54,519 nucleotides of DNA from Bacillota bacterium (lineage in GTDB: Bacteria; Bacillota; Dethiobacteria; DTU022; UBA8154), in assembly GCA_012837615.1 (NCBI GenBank), contig DUQX01000102.1, positions 1 through 54,519 on the forward strand, written 5' to 3'. Of this stretch, positions 51,254 through 54,519 are shown piece by piece. Position numbers and translations under genes: made by a program. The notes beneath the pieces were generated by a model. The model had not been told where the DNA came from and did not search any database. It saw only the letters and a program-made list of their open reading frames with translations. Every line of letters starts with the position of its first letter. The first letter of the stretch is position 1.

Positions 51254-52387
51254 ATGAAATTAAATGAAAGAATAAGAAAAACGCTTTCCCAGATCAAGGC
51301 ACTGGATCAGGAGGCAATGGAAAAAGTACGGCAAAGGCAGGATATGCTTACCAAGCCGCTGGGCAGCCTGGGGCGCCTGGAAGCGCTCTCCGTGCAGCTT
51401 GCCGGGATTACCGGCGGAAGTTTTCCCCCGGGAGCAAAGAAAAAGGTGGTCCTCTTTGCCGCCGACCATGGGGTGGTCAGCGAGGGCGTCAGCGCTTACC
51501 CGCAGGAGGTTACCGTGCAAATGGTCGCCAACATCGTCAACGGGGGCGCGGCGATCAATGTCCTTTCCCGTCAGGCCGGAGCGGAGGTCCGGGTGATCGA
51601 TATCGGTGTGGGCGTTCCCCTGGATATTGACGGCGTTACCGCGGCGAAGGTAAGGCCCGGCACGGGCAATTTCAGCAGGGAAGAGGCTATGACCCGCCGG
51701 GAAGCTGAAGAGGCGTTGCTGGTGGGTATATCCGCTGCCGAAGAGGAGGTGGCCTCCGGTACCGGGCTTCTGGCAACGGGCGAGATGGGGATCGGCAATA
51801 CGACGGCCAGCAGCGCGGTTATGGCCGCCCTCACCGGTTACGATCCCGCGCTGGTTGTGGGCAGGGGGACGGGGCTGGATGACGCGCAGCTGGAGAACAA
51901 GGTGCGCATCGTGGAAAGGGCCCTGGCCCTTCACAAGCCCGATCCCGCCGACCCGGTGTCCGTTTTGAGCAAGGTGGGCGGGTTGGAGATCGCCGGCCTG
52001 GCCGGCCTAATCCTGGGCGCCGCTTCTTTACGCTGCCCGGTAGTTATCGACGGCTTTATTTCCACGGTAGCTTCCCTGCTGGCGGTAAAGATGAACCCCC
52101 TGGCGGCGGGTTACCTGATCCCCTCTCATCTTTCCCAGGAGTCGGGGCATGCCCTTCTGCTGAACTACATGGATCTCAAGCCCTATTTCAACCTGGAAAT
52201 GCGATTGGGAGAGGGAACGGGCGCTGTTCTGGCGATGCACCTTGTCGAAGCGGCGGCGCGGATCCTGCAGGAGATGTCCACCTTTGACGAGGCCGGTGTC
52301 AGCAATAAAGATTCTGTTGAAAAAGAGGCCGGCTGTAAGAAAGGGGCAGGTGTAAAGAAGGGCGTGCCTAACATAAAGGAACAATGA
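51254..52387 (+). CDS. cobT: Nicotinate-nucleotide--dimethylbenzimidazole phosphoribosyltransferase CobT
   Basis: 377 residues. Motifs: LTKPLGSLGRLEALSVQLAGI, FAADHGVVSEGVSAYPQEVTVQMV, GEMGIGNTTASSA and the catalytic Glu in MRLGEGTGAVLAMHL. It activates the lower-ligand base to its ribotide. ATG 51254 with GGAGGT upstream; the frame opens earlier at 51122 without a ribosome site. The last ~25 residues are a Lys-rich tail of low complexity. Confidence 0.96.
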   Translation: MKLNERIRKTLSQIKALDQEAMEKVRQRQDMLTKPLGSLGRLEALSVQLAGITGGSFPPGAKKKVVLFAADHGVVSEGVSAYPQEVTVQMVANIVNGGAAINVLSRQAGAEVRVIDIGVGVPLDIDGVTAAKVRPGTGNFSREEAMTRREAEEALLVGISAAEEEVASGTGLLATGEMGIGNTTASSAVMAALTGYDPALVVGRGTGLDDAQLENKVRIVERALALHKPDPADPVSVLSKVGGLEIAGLAGLILGAASLRCPVVIDGFISTVASLLAVKMNPLAAGYLIPSHLSQESGHALLLNYMDLKPYFNLEMRLGEGTGAVLAMHLVEAAARILQEMSTFDEAGVSNKDSVEKEAGCKKGAGVKKGVPNIKEQ

Positions 52388-52444
52388 GTAACATTGAAGA
52401 ATAGTTATGATCAATACAAAGTCTAGAATTGTGAGGAAGCAGCA

Positions 52445-53038
52445 ATGAAAATCTATCTTATCCGGCACGGGTTAACGGAATCGAACAAACAAAAGCTCTA
52501 TACCGGGTGGACCGACGTGGATCTCGCACCCGAAGGGGTTGCACAGGTGGAAGCGCTGGCCTCCGGCTTCTCCGGCGAGGAGATCACCGGGCTTTTCAGC
52601 AGCGACCTGCGCCGCGCCGTAAAGACGGCGGAGATCATCGGCGCCGGCCACGGCCTGAAGCCGGAGCCGAGCCCGCTGCTGCGGGAGATAAACTTTGGGG
52701 CTTGGGAAGGACTACGCTACGAGGAAATACTGGCATCGTATGAAGATGAACTGCACCGCTGGTACAACGATCCCTTTATGTGCGCTCCCCCGGGAGGTGA
52801 AAGCCTGCGCCAGGTCTTCACCAGGGTCAATTCATTCCTGGACGACCTCTGGGAACAGGAAAACAAAGGCACCTTTGTCATCGTCAGCCACGGTGGGGCG
52901 ATCCGCAGCGTCCTTCACCACTATCTGGGGTTGGAAAAGGACCGTTTTTTTGAGCTGGCCGTAGACAACGCCGCGGTGAGCCTGCTGGAAAAAGACGCTC
53001 AGGGAATCCGGGTATCCTATATGAACAAACGTCTGTGA
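52445..53038 (+). CDS. cobC: Histidine phosphatase, probable alpha-ribazole phosphatase CobC
   Basis: 197 residues. Phosphohistidine motif LIRHGLTESN (about 4-13), acid residue region INFGAWEGLRYEEI, and second catalytic His in VIVSHGGAIR. The sequence is that of the CobC/phosphoglycerate-mutase-like group; position in the cob cluster indicates the alpha-ribazole-5'-phosphate step. ATG 52445 follows GAGGAAG. 57 bp after cobT. Confidence 0.92.
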   Translation: MKIYLIRHGLTESNKQKLYTGWTDVDLAPEGVAQVEALASGFSGEEITGLFSSDLRRAVKTAEIIGAGHGLKPEPSPLLREINFGAWEGLRYEEILASYEDELHRWYNDPFMCAPPGGESLRQVFTRVNSFLDDLWEQENKGTFVIVSHGGAIRSVLHHYLGLEKDRFFELAVDNAAVSLLEKDAQGIRVSYMNKRL

Positions 53039-53150
53039 GCCGGGTTCGCAGCTTATTAAAGGGCTGAAATATCTGATAACAGGGCTGCAATAATGTGGTA
53101 ACAGCCGTTGTATTAGGCATCATGCGCAAGTGGAGGGGGTTCGCTGGTCT

Positions 53151-53831
53151 ATGAAAGGAAAATCGGAAGGAAAATCCGGAGAAAAAGTCTTTGTATCCTG
53201 GAGCGGGGGGAAGGATGCCTACCTGGCGCTGCTTAAGGCCAGGGAGCAGGGGCTGAACGTTTATACACTGGCAACTTTCATCAGCATGGATGGAAAGAGT
53301 ATGTCCCATGCCCTCCATCCGGGGCTGCTGCAGGAGCAGGCCGCTGCCCTGGGCCTCCCGTTGGAGGTGGAAAGGGTGACCTGGGAAAGTTACGAAGATG
53401 GATTTATGCGGCTTACAAGCAGGTTAAAAGAAAAAGGGATCCGCGGCGGGGTTTTTGGCGATATCAACCTGTCCCAGCACCGGGAGTGGGTGGAGAAAGC
53501 CTGCGGGCGCGTTGCCCTGGCGCCTTACCTGCCGCTGTGGGGAATGAAAGAAAAGGAAGTGCTTGCGGAACTGCTGGGCAGGGGGGCGCGGCTGGTCGTG
53601 GTCTCTTTGCGCAGCGATCTGCTGGACGAAAAGTGGCTGGGGAAGGAAATTGATGACGATTTTTGTGAAATGTGCGTGCGCAAAGGTATCTCGCCCTGCG
53701 GGGAAAACGGAGAGTACCATACCCTGGTGGTGGACGGCCCGCTCTTTAAAAGCCCCGTGCGGTTCAGGCGCGGCGGTACCTTTAAAGAAAAAGACCACCT
53801 TTTTTTAAAAATCAAACCCGGGAGCGGATGA
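53151..53831 (+). CDS. Dph6-like ATP pyrophosphatase (diphthine--ammonia ligase family)
   Basis: 226 residues. The PP-loop SGGKDAYLAL (about 17-26) and the GVFGDINLSQHREWVEKAC and CGENGEYHTLVVDGPLF segments are characteristic of the Dph6/MJ0570 family of adenylating amidases. In archaea and eukaryotes Dph6 amidates diphthine; bacteria lack diphthamide, so the role here is different and unknown. It follows cobC within the cobalamin cluster, so an amidation or thiolation step tied to corrinoids or their transport is possible (inference). ATG 53151 is used; GGAGGGGG lies 12 bases upstream and GTG 53130 is an alternative. Confidence 0.88.
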   Translation: MKGKSEGKSGEKVFVSWSGGKDAYLALLKAREQGLNVYTLATFISMDGKSMSHALHPGLLQEQAAALGLPLEVERVTWESYEDGFMRLTSRLKEKGIRGGVFGDINLSQHREWVEKACGRVALAPYLPLWGMKEKEVLAELLGRGARLVVVSLRSDLLDEKWLGKEIDDDFCEMCVRKGISPCGENGEYHTLVVDGPLFKSPVRFRRGGTFKEKDHLFLKIKPGSG

Positions 53832-53832
53832 A

Positions 53833-53994
53833 ATGATCTCCAATGTAGAAAGAGTTATTAAAAAGTCATTAGAAGATGCCAAAAACGAAGGGTTGGAAAA
53901 AGTGGCTAAACAAATGCTCTTAGATGGCGAAAACATTGAAAAAATAATAAAATACACCGGCCTTTCCAAAGAAAAAATTGAAAAGCTGAAATAG
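53833..53994 (+). pseudogene. Remnant of an Rpn/PD-(D/E)XK transposase-like protein (C-terminal tail)
   Basis: A 53-codon frame, ATG 53833 to TAG 53994. The product has the AKQMLLDGENIEKIIKYTGL stretch followed by SKEKIEKLK, which is the hallmark C-terminal tail of Rpn-family recombination-promoting nucleases/transposases. The catalytic PD-(D/E)XK domain is absent. Whether it is a decayed fragment or a short stand-alone protein cannot be told; short internal Rpn products are known in Escherichia coli. Confidence 0.6.
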
Positions 53995-54057
53995 CTATTA
54001 AAATATTATTTAAGTTACCTTGCTTATAACAGTATTTTTGATTATTATAATAAAACG

Positions 54058-54085
54058 CCCGGGAGAAGTTCTTGCTCCCGGGTTT
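54058..54085 (+). terminator. Hairpin terminator after the cob/Rpn-remnant region
   Basis: Perfect stem CCCGGGAG (54058-54065) / CTCCCGGG (54075-54082) followed by TTTATAGG. Strong stem, short U tract. Confidence 0.7.
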
Positions 54086-54231
54086 ATAGGTTTATATCTG
54101 TAATGCTTTTGCAAAAATAAAACAGTATTATTTTACCTCTGCACCGGCTGGAAAAAACTTCTTGCTTTACCGGGGGGGCAGTATTTATTATAATAATGCC
54201 ATGACGCTAGTGACAAAAGGAGATGAAGTAT

Positions 54232-54519
54232 TTGCTTTCCCCCCCCCGGAGACATCATGCCCGCCCCCACAGGGCTCTTAATTACATACTGATATTTTTG
54301 CTGCTGCTATCCGTTGTATCCGCCCTTTACGCCGCTGCTATTTTCCATTCCCCTTCAAAAGATATGCGCGAATTGGAGATCACCGTGCGCTACAGCGACG
54401 CGGAGATCTTTGCCGCGCGCGCGGGTCTCTCCATCGACGATACCCTGCTTTTCCTAAAGGAGCGCGGGGTGACCTCCATCGGGGTCGCCGAGTACTACCT
54501 CTGGAAACTGCGGCGCGAT
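54232..54519 (+). CDS. DUF5693-like membrane protein, N-terminal part (runs off window)
   Basis: 96 codons visible. An N-terminal basic stretch, one TM helix (YILIFLLLLSVVSALYAAAI), then ELEITVRYSDAEIFAARAG and RGVTSIGVAEYYLWKL. The latter parallels VELAIDSR..L..AGCTAVGVRPLTI of the 35212-37503 protein, so it is a paralogue. TTG 54232 has AAGGAG (54217-54222) at proper distance; ATG 54223 directly abuts that site. In Firmicutes such genes usually precede polysaccharide pyruvyl transferase genes, which might lie just beyond the window. Confidence 0.7.
   Translation, partial: MLSPPRRHHARPHRALNYILIFLLLLSVVSALYAAAIFHSPSKDMRELEITVRYSDAEIFAARAGLSIDDTLLFLKERGVTSIGVAEYYLWKLRRD

Overview
The window reads as a chromosomal segment of a spore-forming, anaerobic Firmicute of the Clostridia, probably Peptococcaceae- or Syntrophomonadaceae-like; the rank below class is inference. 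The grounds are the conserved Firmicute blocks tRNA-Ser / large SRP RNA / dnaX / ybaB / recR and ywmB / murA / spoIID / spoIIQ / spoIIID / mbl, the fused clostridial-type PurL, frequent GTG and TTG starts with strong Shine-Dalgarno sites, and a gene set for Mo-hydroxylase maturation and corrinoid salvage.

Layout. (1) 1-180: two tRNA genes (the first cut by the window edge) and a terminator. (2) 233-6569: a compact accessory locus with an excellent sigma-54 promoter (333-348) and upstream repeat sites. It encodes a small helical protein, a ~10-TM His-rich membrane protein of unknown family, a 32-residue one-TM peptide, a Tat-exported metallo-beta-lactamase-fold hydrolase and an unknown 300-residue protein. 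Next to them lie a PAS-AAA+-Fis sigma-54 activator and a divergently transcribed cytosolic sensor-like protein. This is the best candidate for an undescribed system. (3) 6840-7304: tadA. (4) 7305-18319: a molybdenum block: modA, modB, modC; a cold-shock gene; yqeB and xdhC (maturation factors of Mo-hydroxylases); then an NTPase, a SAM methyltransferase and a complete ECF transporter (S, A, A', T). ModE-type palindromes (CGTTAT-N12-ATAACG) lie upstream of both modA and the NTPase/ECF operon, so the unassigned ECF transporter is probably part of Mo/W homeostasis. (5) 18501-26380: purL, tRNA-Ser(GGA), SRP RNA, dnaX, ybaB, recR. (6) 26387-27622: a RAYT-type transposase inside clusters of REP-like GGGACGGTTC elements; related copies lie before purL and after dam. 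(7) 27677-33924: the ywmB-murA-spoIIQ-spoIIID-mbl block, with spoIID inverted and overlapping the murA 3' end. (8) 34192-45340: orphan Dam-type methylase, a DUF5693-like membrane protein, PHP phosphoesterase, a divergent adenine-deaminase-family enzyme, a WecA/TagO-like transferase, UDP-GlcNAc 2-epimerase and an MFS transporter, separated by repeat-rich spacers. (9) 45423-53831: a cobalamin riboswitch with two hairpin terminators, then btuF, cobU, cbiB, cobS, cobD, cobT, cobC and a Dph6-like ATP pyrophosphatase, i.e. lower-ligand assembly and cobinamide salvage. (10) 53833-54519: a 53-residue remnant of an Rpn/PD-(D/E)XK transposase-like tail, and the start of a second DUF5693-like gene running off the window.

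No CRISPR array, prophage or rRNA was seen. All family calls come from reading motifs by eye; no database search was run.
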